Of a DNA stretch of 28,212 nt, positions 1-10,000 are shown in pieces. Below the pieces are notes generated by a model. That model ran no database searches. It worked only from the letters and a program-made list of their open reading frames with translations, and was not told the origin of the DNA. The stretch is from Poteriospumella lacustris (Eukaryota; Sar; Chrysophyceae; Chromulinales; Dinobryaceae), in the NCBI GenBank assembly GCA_008000375.1, contig SMOI01000389.1:1-28212 (forward strand), given 5' to 3'. Each line of letters starts with the position of its first letter. The stretch's first letter is position 1. The position numbers and the translations under genes are program-made.

Positions 1-1046
1 TCGCGCTGCGCGTCGAAGGCGCTGGCCGCGGCGGGCGGCGGCGGCTGCAGCAGCAGCGCGCGCTCGTCGTCCAGCGCGAAGGCGCGGTGGTTGAGCAGCA
101 GCTGCAGCAGCAGGATCAGCAGCTGCGCGTTGGGGTAGCGCGGGCCGGCGCCGCCCGCCGTCGCCGCTGCCGCTGCCGCCGCCGCCGTGGGCTCCGCGAC
201 GAGCGTCTGCGCGCGCTGCGCGAAGAGCGACCAGTCGGCGGCGACGACGTCGATGACCGCCAGCTGCGCCAGCGTCGACAGGTGCACGGCGCGGAAGTTC
301 TCGGTGGACTGCGCGTGGTACTGCTGCAGCAGCGACGTCGACGAGGCCTGCGCGTGCGCGCCCAGCAGCGCGTCGCTGTAGCCCGCCAGCGGCGCGAACG
401 TCGTCGGCTGCGCCACCATGTGCAGCAGCGTCGCCAGCGGCGGCGTGAAGGTGGCGTACGTCGTCGCGTCGACGCGCACACAGCTGGGCGCGACGTCGGG
501 GCTGACGGGGCGGCCGAGCCAGCGGTAGGCCAGCACGCGGAAGAAGTCGAAGACGGCCTCGAGGAAGTCCTCGCGGCGCCGCAGCACGTCCTGGCGCGAC
601 TCGTAGCTGCTGGCCGTCGCGTTGCTGACGCTGGTCGCCGAGAAGACGAAGGCCTCGAGGTCGCGCTCATGCAGCAGGAGCCACGTCTCTAGCAGCACGC
701 GCGCGAGGACGTTGACGAGGCTGCGGAACAGCGCCGCGGCCTGCGGCGAGGCCGTCGCCGTCGCGGCGGGCGACATGGAGATCGCAGAGTTGGGCGGGAG
801 GTGCAGGTCCAGCAGGCCGATGATGGCCACGATCGACTGCAGCGTCGTGAGCGAGTCGTCCTGCAGCACGAAGTCCATCAGCACGTCCTCGGTGCCGAAC
901 GGCTGGAACAGCGTCTGCAGAGAGGGAGCGCATGTTGCGTACTTTTCCAAGGCGGGAAGCACCGTCTTGGCGGTCTGGGCGTCGTCTGCATCGTTCAGAC
1001 ACTTCTTCAGCAGCGACAAAATATCCGGAGGCGCCTCCTCGTCCAT
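1..1046 (-). CDS. Unrecognised large helical protein, N-terminal part, truncated by the window edge
   Basis: I do not recognise this protein. Reading the minus strand from the ATG at 1044-1046 gives one open frame of about 348 codons with no stop before position 1. The start has purines before it (GGAAGAA-ATG). The product begins MDEEAPPDILSLLKKCLNDA and continues with leucine-rich, apparently alpha-helical segments such as DVLMDFVLQDDSLTTLQSIV, VLARVLLETWLLLHERDLEA and FLEAVFDFFRVLAYRWLG. These are separated by Ala/Thr/Ser-rich linkers, including an alanine run near residues 297-306. The pattern resembles a helical-repeat scaffold, but no family motif is visible. There is no signal peptide and no obvious membrane span. 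Codons end mostly in G or C, like the other large genes here, which supports this frame over its shadows. There are no frame breaks in this stretch. The C-terminus lies outside the window. Confidence 0.75.
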   Translation of the reverse strand, partial: MDEEAPPDILSLLKKCLNDADDAQTAKTVLPALEKYATCAPSLQTLFQPFGTEDVLMDFVLQDDSLTTLQSIVAIIGLLDLHLPPNSAISMSPAATATASPQAAALFRSLVNVLARVLLETWLLLHERDLEAFVFSATSVSNATASSYESRQDVLRRREDFLEAVFDFFRVLAYRWLGRPVSPDVAPSCVRVDATTYATFTPPLATLLHMVAQPTTFAPLAGYSDALLGAHAQASSTSLLQQYHAQSTENFRAVHLSTLAQLAVIDVVAADWSLFAQRAQTLVAEPTAAAAAAAATAGGAGPRYPNAQLLILLLQLLLNHRAFALDDERALLLQPPPPAAASAFDAQR

Positions 1047-1304
1047 TTCTTCCGAATCACACCGCACAACACGTCTGACAGCAGAACACTCCAAGAGCGT
1101 ATCACAAGAAGATGATTCAGAGGCAAGACAGGTGGATCCTAAATTGTAGGGGCCGCGATTCCTCGTCGAAGAAGCGACCAAGAAGATACAAAGCGACGCC
1201 TCCGTCGACGGAGACGACAGACAGAAGAACTCGGATATCCGGACTTTCCCCACCCGTATTAGGGGGCAGAAGGCGTTTCAGAAATGGTCAGAGGGCGAAA
1301 AGGC

Positions 1305-1309
1305 AAAAA
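1305..1309 (-). terminator. Pol III T5 terminator of the tRNA-Ser gene
   Basis: On the minus strand a run of five T begins seven bases after the discriminator base of the tRNA. T-runs just downstream of a tRNA are the usual RNA polymerase III stop signal. Confidence 0.7.
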
Positions 1310-1316
1310 GATTTTT

Positions 1317-1398
1317 CGACAACGGTGAGATTCGAACTCACGAACGCATTGCGCACAGCCTTAGCAGGGCTGCGCCTTAACCACTCGGCCACGTTGCC
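1317..1398 (-). tRNA. tRNA-Ser (anticodon GCT)
   Basis: The 82-nt minus-strand sequence folds as a class II (long variable arm) tRNA. The acceptor arms GGCAACG and CGTTGTC pair over seven positions with one G-U, and position 73 is G, as is usual for eukaryotic tRNA-Ser. The A-box region reads GTGGCCGAGTGG. The anticodon stem CAGCC/GGCTG encloses the loop CTGCTAA, giving anticodon GCT, which reads AGC and AGT serine codons. A serine-type variable arm with GCGC/GCGT pairing follows. The T arm GTGAG-TTCGAAT-CTCAC is perfect and holds the B box. There is no intron and no encoded CCA. It lies between two minus-strand protein genes. Confidence 0.96.
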
Positions 1399-1435
1399 CG
1401 ACTCAACCTCTCGGTTGAGGAGGTGGCGGCGCCGT

Positions 1436-1446
1436 CATATATAAAT
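1436..1446 (-). promoter_or_regulatory. TATA-like box upstream of tRNA-Ser
   Basis: On the minus strand TTTATATATG lies about 38-48 nt upstream of the tRNA 5' end, in otherwise GC-rich DNA. TATA-like elements at this distance assist Pol III tRNA transcription in plants and fission yeast. The role here is inferred from position only. Confidence 0.4.
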
Positions 1447-2145
1447 GTCGGTAACTGCGTCGCATTGGAATGAACCTTCGTTGCAAAGGCCAAGCGAACC
1501 ACTTGCTTGTGCGATTTGTGGACGTATGTCTCATTGTACGTGTTCTACGGGTATTTTCCACCAACTATAAGGTCTTATGTGAGCGCCTTTCTCTTGAAAA
1601 TTGAAACAACACTGACGCCCTTCGTCTTGTCACCACTGGTGCCCGGTCAATGTCTTCTCAAGTGCAACAACAGCTGCACCTGTGGTGTTCATATCATTCT
1701 CTTCTGTCGCCATCGTCGCCCCGTCCTCAGAAGCGCCAATTGCCAGCTCCGTATGGTGGTTGCCCTGATGGCACAGCTTTTTGACTCTTTAGCGACTGTT
1801 GGAGGTCGACCGCCGTCCGTCGCACTTCTGAATCCGTTCCCTCTGACTGCTCCACCTGCCCTCTGTTGCATCGTGCCTCAATCGCCCTCATAGAAAGGAC
1901 CCTGTCCTACGTTGCGCTGCTGCGCCGAAGCGTTGGCGAATTAGAGCGTTGGTGCCAGCCGTCGGCGTTGACAGTGCAGCAGTCGACGTTTACGACGGTT
2001 GCCGATACGGCACCGTTACATCGACGGCGAAGGGACAAGGCTCCTGTGCAACCACGAGGGGTAAGGGGGAGGAATCACGGCCCCAGCCGCGCTCAGCACC
2101 GACCGGACGGGTCAACGAGGGTGTCTGTCGGTGGTTCTGTTGCTA
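1447..2145. other. Intergenic stretch, no supported gene
   Basis: About 700 bases of mixed composition lie between the tRNA upstream region and the 3' end of the giant gene. A 128-codon plus-strand ORF (1507-1893) and a 60-codon minus-strand ORF (1689-1871) occur here. Neither has a recognisable domain, and their codon use lacks the strong GC3 bias of the neighbouring genes. I see no further tRNA, repeat or conserved motif. Confidence 0.5.
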
Positions 2146-2157
2146 TTTACATTTACA
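2146..2157 (-). terminator. Candidate poly(A) signal (tandem TGTAAA)
   Basis: On the minus strand two adjacent copies of TGTAAA lie 18-29 nt after the stop codon of the giant gene. TGTAA is the poly(A) signal of green algae and resembles other eukaryotic upstream elements. A TGTAA also follows the DUS3 stop at a similar distance. Whether this organism uses it is not known. Confidence 0.3.
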
Positions 2158-2174
2158 TGCGCAGGCCCGGCGGG

Positions 2175-4040
2175 CTACAGGCCGCGGCGCTGCTCGTGGC
2201 GCAGCATCGCCTCGACGACGAAGGCCGAGACGCCCGTCTGCAGCTCGCGCAGGTACACGCCCGTCGCGCGGGCCTCGATGCGCACGAGGCCCGCCGCGAT
2301 GAGCGCGCGTCGGCGCTCCTCGTGCGCCGCCTCCTCCGCCGCTGCTGCCGCCGCCACCTGCGCCTCGGAGGGCGACGGTGTCGACGGAGCTGCGGCTGCA
2401 GCCGATGGCTGCGGCGGCTGCGACGTGGCGGCTGCGTCAGCGGCGGTCGCCGGGGTCGTCGGCTGCGTCGTCGGAGCGGCGGGTGCGGCGGGTGCGGCGG
2501 GCGCGGCGGGGCGCAGCGCCGAGAACGAGAAGCAGCCAGACAGCCCCGCGAACCGGTCGCGCAGCGTCTTCGGCACCGGCGCGTCGGGCGGCGCGTCCGC
2601 TGCGGTGGCGTCCGCGGCGAAGTGGCGGCGCAGAAAGGCGGCGCGGCGGCGCGGCGGCACGTAGAGCTCGGGGCACAGGGCGCCCTGCAGGCGCTGCAGC
2701 TCCGACAGGTAGCGGCGCTGGAAGCGCGTGCGGCGCAGCGCCTTGGCCGAGCGCTCGGCGCGCGTCAGGTGCACGTCGATGACGGCGGCGGCCAGCGCCA
2801 GCAGCCGCGACGCGCGCACCTCCTCGTGCACCTGCAGCAGCCCCGCCGCGCGCGCCGCGTTTCGCCGACTGCAGCGACAGCAGCGCCGCCAGCTGCGTCT
2901 GCGCCGCGACGTAGCGGCGGTGCGCGCGGTGCTGCGCCTCCGTCAGCGTCGCGGTTGCCGCGCAGCGACTGCCGCGCCACGACGAAGCCGTCGGCGCCGT
3001 CGCTGCGGCCGCCGCCGCTCGCGACGGGCGGCGCCGCCGAGGCCGCCGAGCCGCGCCGCGCCACAGCGACGAGGCCCACGACACACGCGACGCGTGCGAC
3101 GCGTGCGACGCGAGCGACCGCGCGCGGTCGTCGCCGTCGCCGTCGACTGCGTCGCCCGCTGCGGCGTCTGCGCCGCCGACGCTGACGACGACGCTGCGAG
3201 TCGCCGTCGTCGACTGCGCCGCCGTGAACGGCGCCGGCGCCGGCGACGCGCGGCCGCCGCTGAGCGACGCGAAGAGCCGCGCCACGCGCCGGCCGATCGA
3301 CCGGCCGCCCCGCCGCGTCGCCGTCGGCGGCGTCGCCCGGCGGCAGCGGCAGCCGGTGCGCGCCGAACAGCTGCGGCAGCGTGTAGCCCTCCGCCAGCAG
3401 CCGCAGCGCCGCCAGCTCGCGCACCACGACGCCGTCGCCGTCCGCGCGGCGCGACGACCGCGCGCGCTCGTCAGCGTCGCTGTCGTCGCCCGCCGCGTAG
3501 CCCGCCGTCGTCGTCGTCGGCGTCGGCGTCGGCGTCGCCTGCGGCGCATCGGCCGCGTCGGTCGCCGCGGCGCGCGGCTCGTCGCGACGGCGGCGACGCC
3601 GACGACGATGCGTCGTCTTCGTCGCGCCGCCGACCGGCGCGGGCCCCGCTCGACGCGCGGCGGCTGCGCTGGCGTCGTCGGCGAAGAGCGCCGCGGTGGC
3701 GCCGGTGACGATGCTGGCGCCGTCCGCGTCGAAGACCGACACACGCTCCTCCGCCAGCGACGCCGACGCCAGCGACGCCGACGCCAGCGACGCGTCGTCG
3801 TCGGCCGTCGCGGCGCCGGGCAGCGAGCGCACCGCCGCGCGAAGGCGCCGTTCGCGCGCTGGAACGCCGCCGTCGCGTCGTCGTCGCTGGCGGCGGCGGC
3901 CGCGACGGGCGGCGCGGCGCGGCGCGGCGGTTGCGGCGCGGCGGGTACGCGAAGCTGACGGCGGGCGGCGGCGCGAAGAGGCCGGCGGTCGCGTCGAACT
4001 CGCGACGCAGCCAGTCGCCCTCCGCCGCGTCGACGTCGTC

Positions 4041-4072
<32 letters not shown>

Positions 4073-7000
4073 GAGCTGCGACAGGCGCCGCCGTCGTCTC
4101 GCTGCTGCAGCCGCGACGGCGGCGGTGGGTGCCGCAGCGACGTCGTCGGGCGCCTCGGCGATGAGCGTTGCAGCGGCGGCCGGCGCCGCGCGGCTGGCGC
4201 CGTCGTCGTCGTCGTCGTCGTCATCGGCGGCGTCCGCTGACGCCGAAGCGGCGGACGGGGCGGCGGCCGACGACGCGGCGGCGGATGCGCCGTCGCGCTC
4301 GTCGTCGGCGTCAACGTCATCGCCAGCGCCGGAGGTCGCCCTGGCTGCCTTCTTCGCCGTCGCCTTCGCCGTCTTCGCCGTCTTCGCCGCCGTCGCCTTC
4401 GACGCCGTCGCCTTCGAGTCGCGTGTGGCGTCGTCCGCGTCGCTGTCGGCGCCCTTCTTCGCGCCCTTGGCCTTCCCTTTGGCGGGCGCTGCCTCCTTAG
4501 CCTTGCCTTTGCCCTTGTCCTTGGTGGCTCGGCTCTTCTTCGTCGCGTCGCCGTCGTCTCCGTCGTCAGTGTCGCTCACTGCGGCCGCTTTGTCCTTTGT
4601 CGCCGCTTTGTCCTTGTTCTTTGTCGCCGCTTTGTCCTTGTCCTTTGTCGCAGCTTTGTCCTTTGTCGCAGCTTTGTCTTTTGTCGTCTTCGCCTTCGCC
4701 GTGTCGCTCTTGGCGTCGCTCTTGGCGTCGCTCTTGGCGTCGCTCTTGGCGTCGCTCTCAGCGTCGCTCTTCGCGTCGCTCTTCTTGTTCTTTTTGCTGC
4801 TGCCACTGCTACGCTTCGATTTCGACGAGGCGCCGACGATGCCGTCGACAGCTGCGTCGCCGTCCACCGCCGCGGCGGCCGTCGCAGCGGTCGCCTCCGT
4901 CGGCGTCGTCGCAGGCGGCGCAGGCGTCGCGGGGGGCGGCGTCTTGGGCGGCGGCTCGTAGGCGAGCGCCAGGTCGTGCCAGGCGAGGCACAGCAGGCGC
5001 AGCCGCGTCTCCGGCGGCACGTCGCGCACGCCGCCGCCCGCGTCGCCGCCCGCGTCGCCGGCGGCGTCCGCGGCGCCAGCGCCGTCGGCGAGGCGCAGCG
5101 CCGGCACCAGCAGCAGCGCGGCCTGTTGCCGCGCCTGCGCCTCGAGCCGCGTCTGCACGTCGAAGCGCAGCTGCGCGGCGCTGGGCGGCGCGGCCATCGA
5201 CGCGGCGTCGAGGCGGCCGCCCGTCGCGTGGCGCAGATACGGCGCCAGCAGCAGGCGCACGTCCTGCCAGCGCAGCCACTGCAGCGCCGCCGGGTCCGCG
5301 CCGCGCCGCAGCGTCGCCACCAGCCGCTGCCACCACCAGCCGCCGCCGCCGCCGCCGCCGCCGCCGTCGGGCGCCGCGGCGACGAAGCGGTGGCCGAAGC
5401 GCAGCGCGACGAAGCGCAGCACGTGCGGCAGCTCCGACGCCAGCAGCGCCGGCTGCGGCGCCTCGCGGGCCACGTGCAGCGCGAACGCGAACTGCAGCTG
5501 CGCGGCCGCCACGTCGCGGTCGCGCGGCGCCGCGGCGCCGACGAGCAGCGCGCGCGCGCCGCCGCCGCCTCCTGCGCGTCCAGCGCCGCGCCGCGCCACG
5601 CGGCGATCTCGCCGAGCGTCGACCAGCGCGCGCAGGCCGCCGACGCCGTCGCGGCGCCCAGCGACAGCGCGTCGCCCGCGTCGCCGGCGGCGCCAGAGGC
5701 GGCGGAGGCGGCGGAGGCGGAGGCGGCGGGGGGCGCCGGGTGGCCGTTGAGCCAGTGGCGCACCTGGCGCATCGCCAGCGCCTGCGCGCGCAACAGCCGC
5801 GAGCGCCGCGCCTCGGCGGCGAAGGCCGCGTCGCCGTCGGCGTCGGCGAAGGGCGCGGCAGCGCGAGGCGCAGCGCCTGCGCGTACTGCCGCGCGAACAG
5901 CCGCCGCGTCGCCGCGCGCTGCAGCGCCGCGCCAGCGCGCGCACCGCCGGCGAATAGCGCGACGCGTCGCCGGCCGCCGCGTCGCCGCCGGCGCCGAGCG
6001 CGACGCCGAGCGCCGTCGGCCGCGCCGCCGTCGCCGTCGCCGTCGCGTGGCGCAGCAGCGCGTCGCACAGCGCCGAGACGCTCAGCGTCAGACGCGTCGC
6101 GTCGCCGCGGCGCAGCGCCTCGCGCGCCGCCTCGTCGCCGTGCGACGCGGCCACCGCCGCCGACAGCAGCGCGAGCGACGCGCGCGACAGCTGCGCCTCC
6201 CCGTCGCCCGTCGCCGTCGCCGTCGGCGGCCGCCGCGCGGTCGTCGGCTGCGGCGGCGGCGCTGCGGCGGAGGCCCAAGCGAGCAGGCGGAGGCGCGCCA
6301 GCGCGCCGCAAAGCCGCGTCGCGCGCGCAAGCGCCCCGCGCGCGCGACCGTCGCGAGAGGCCGCCGCTGCCGCCGCCGTCGCCGTCGCCGAGCAGCAGCG
6401 CGCGCAGCTGCTCGCCTCGGCGACGTCGAGCGCGCCGCGCTCGTCGTGTCGCAGAGCGCGCGAGCGTTTGCCACGCGGCGACGTGCGCGCGCTGCAGCGC
6501 CGCCGCGTGGGCGCGCGGCCGCGTCGCGCGCGCCGCCGCGGCGCGCCGTCGTCGAAGGCGGCGCCTGCGGGGGCGTCGGCGCGCGGTCGGCGGCGTCGAT
6601 CGTCGTCGGCGTCGCGCGTCGGCGGCGCGCGGCGGCGCGCAGGCGCAGCGGCGGCGGCGAAGCGCGGCACGACGCCGGCGACGGCGCGCGCGACGTCGGC
6701 GACGCAGACGACGAGGTCGCCTCGGCGCCGCACACGCGCGCGCGCGCGCTGCGCCGGCGACCGGTGCGACGCGCGCCCCAGCGACGCCACCGCGACGGTG
6801 ACGGCGCCGCGGCGGGCGACGCGGCGGCGGGCGGCGTCGCGAGCTGCGGCGCGTGCGGCGCGACGAGGCGTTGGCGCTCGCGTAGGCGCCGCCGGCGCCG
6901 GCGCCGTCCTCGTCGACGCTGCGCATGAGGCCGCGCTGCGCGCCACGTCGGCGGCGCTGCGGCCGCCGCGCAGCAGCCAGCGCAGCTTGCGCCACAGGCG

Positions 7001-10000
7001 CGCGCCCGCGGCGGCCGCGCGCCCCGTCGCCGTCGGGCGCGGCGTCGTCGTCGAAGCCGCCGGCGTCGCGCGCCACGCGTCGCGGTGCAGCGCCGCGAGC
7101 GTCGCGAGCGCCGCCTGCGCCGCGGCCGCCTCGTCGCGCTGCGCCGTCGCGAGCCACGCGGCCGTCGTCGCGTCGAGGCGCGCGGAGGCCGCGAGCCAGC
7201 GCGCGTCCGTCGCGCTGGCGCAGCGCCGCGCAGCGCGCGCCGGCCGCGAGCCAGTCGCGCTGCGCCGCCTCGAGCACCGCCGGTGGCGCGCGCGCTGCGC
7301 GTACGACGCGGCGCGTCCGTCGGGCGCCAGCCGCGCGGCGAAGAACCCGTCGCGGTCGCGCAGCGCCGCCGCCAGCGCCGCCAGCTCCGCCGCCTCCGCC
7401 GCGCCGAAGCGCGTCGCCTCGGCGCCGTCCCCGCGACGGCCGCGCGCGTGGCGCTGCAGCGCCGCGGCGCGCGCGGCGGCCGCGTGGCGCAGCTGCGGCG
7501 CCGTCGCGCGGCAGCGCGTCGAGCATCGCGCGCTGCCGCCGACGGCGCGCGCCGCTTCCGCGTCGCCGGCGGCTGCGGCTGCGGCTGGCGGCGGCAGCTC
7601 CGCGCGCCAGTCGCCGTCGACGCTGCCGTCGACGCTGCCGTCGCGTGTCGCGTCGTGTGTCGCGTCGTGTGTCGCGTCGTGTGTCGCGGTGTCGGCGGGT
7701 GTCCTGCGACGGCGTCGCGAGCGTCAGCGGCGGCGCGTCGCCGTCGGTGGCCGACGCCTGCGACGCCACCGACGCCCCGTCGCGTGTCGGGCGTGTCGTC
7801 GGTGCGCGGGTGTCGTCGCGTGTCGCGGCGGTGTCGTCGCGTGTCGCGGCGGGGTCGGCGGCGGTGGCGAGCGCCGCGTCGACGACGCTCGTCGACCAGC
7901 GCGGCGCACAGCGACGCCGCCTCGGCCGCGACCGTTTCGCGGGCGGCGGCCGGCGCCTTCGTCGACGGCGACGGCGACGGTCGCGGGCGACGCGGCGGCG
8001 GTCGGCGACGCGGCGGGGCGCCGCAGCAGCCGCCGCCACCACGTCGCGCCGCTGGCGCCGCCCGCGCCGCCGATGCCGCCGCTGCCTTCGCCGCCGCCGC
8101 AGCGGCCGCCTGTTGCAGCTGGCGGCGCTTCGCGTCGCGCTGCAGCTGCAGCAGCTGCGTCAGCGGCAGCTGCGCGAAGTGTCGCGGCGACGCCGCCAGC
8201 CGCAGCCGCTCGGCCAGCGCCCGCCGCGTCGCGCGCAGCTGCGCGAGCGACTGCGCCGCCCACTCGGCGGCCTCCGCCGCCCGCCGCGGCTCGCTCGGCG
8301 GCAGCTGCGGCGCCGGCGGCAGCGGCGGCTTCGCCTCGCGGCGCTGCAGCTGCGCGTCGAGGCGGCGCAGCTGCGCGGCGAGCGCCGCGACGGTGTCGCG
8401 GTGGCGCGCCTCGCAGAGCGCCACGCGCTGCCACTGGCGCGCGACGCCGTCGTGGTCGCGCTTCGCCGCGTCGAAGGCGGCGTCGTGCGCGCGCCGCGTC
8501 AGCGCCGCGAGGCCCAGCGCGACGAGCTCCGCGTCGAAGGCGCGTCGCAGGCGGCGGGCCGCGGCTGCCAGCGGCGGTAGCGGCGCAGCGCCGCGAGCCG
8601 CGCGTCGACGACGCTGCGCTGCAGCGCCAGCACGTGCAGCAGCAGGCGGCTCAGCGCGCGGCTCAGCGCGTGCGCCGCGTCGACGTCGCGGCGCGGCACG
8701 TCGAGGCGCCACGCGACGACCGCGGCGCGCAGCGGCCCGCGCTGGAACAGGCGGTGCGCGTGCCAGCGGTAGCGCCGCTCCGCGCGATACGTCGCCGCGA
8801 ACATTCGCACGGCGGCGGGCGGCGCGGCCGCGGCCGGCGGCTTCGACGGCGACTTCGACGGCGACTTCGGCGGCGACGCGACGCTGCGTTTGGCGCTGCC
8901 GCGCCGCCGCCCGCCGCCCGTCGCCTTCTTCGCACCGCCGCTGCCGCTGCCGCTGCCCTTGGCGCTGCCGCTGCCCTTGGCGCCGCTTTGGCGCCGCTTT
9001 TGGCGCCGCTCCTTGGCGCCGGCCGCTCGGGCGCCGCTCTTGGCGCTGCCCTTCGACGGCGACGGCGACGGCGACGCGTCGCTGTCGCTGCGGTCGCTGG
9101 CCGCCGCCGCCGCCTTTTTCGCCGTCGCCTTCTTCGCGCTGCCCGTCGCCTTCGCCGTCGCCTTCGTCGAGGGGCTGCGCGGCGCAGCGGCGGCGTCTCC
9201 CGCGGCGGAGGCGGCGGCGGCGGCGGCGGCGCTGTCGCCGTCGCTGTCGCCGTCGCTGTCGCCGTCGCTGTCGCTGTCGCCGCTGGCGTCGCCCGCGTCG
9301 AAGTAGGCGAAGCGCCAGTCGCCGCCGCCGTCCGCCGCGCCGCCGCCGCCGCCGCCCGCCGCGTCGCCGTCGGCGTCGAGGGCGGCGAGCTGCGCGGCGA
9401 AGAGGCGGTCGAGCTGCAGGTCGTCGACCAGGTCGGCCACCGTTTTGCCCTGCGACGCGTCGGAGATCGCCGCGTCGCGCTTCGCCTTCGACGCGTTGGC
9501 CGCCATCGCCGCGCGGCGCTTCGCCTTCGCCGCGTCGATGAGGAAGCGGCGGTAGCGCGCGCGGTGGAAGAGCGTCCCCGGCAGCGTCGGCACGAAGCGC
9601 CGCAGGTAGCGCGCCACGTACGCGCGCACCACCGCGACCGGCAGCTCGTCGCCGCGCTGCCCCGCGGCCCGCGCCTCCTCCGCCGCCCCGTCGCCCGCGG
9701 CGGCGCTAGCGCTGGCGCTGGCGCTGGCGCCATCGTCGTCTGCGTCGGCCTCCGCGGCGGCCCTCCGCGGCGGCCGTCCGCGTCGGCGGCGGCGGCCCCC
9801 GCGGCGGCCTGCGCGAACGTGTGCGCGTCGAGGGCGGCGGGGCGGCGCCGCGCGCTGGTCGCGCGCCACGCGAAGTGGTCGCCGTCCGCGTCGCCGTCGC
9901 CGTCGCCGTCGCCGTCGTCGAGCGCCGCGAGCCACGGCGCCGGCACCGGCGTCGCGAAGTGGCTGCAGAAGGCGGCGTCGACGATCTGCGTCAGCACGAA

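Noticed and set aside
116-692. Arg/Ser/Gln-rich ORFs of about 190 codons on both strands at the left end
   Set aside because: They are shadows of the minus-strand frame starting at 1046, which alone gives a balanced, helical, GC3-biased protein.
1507-1893. 128-codon plus-strand ORF between the tRNA and the giant gene
   Set aside because: No recognisable domain, no codon bias like the neighbouring genes, and a competing ORF on the other strand. I treat it as chance.
7641-7688. Short regular repeats considered as a CRISPR-like array
   Set aside because: The units are direct 12-nt tandem copies with no unique spacers, lie inside a eukaryotic coding region and are peptide-coding.
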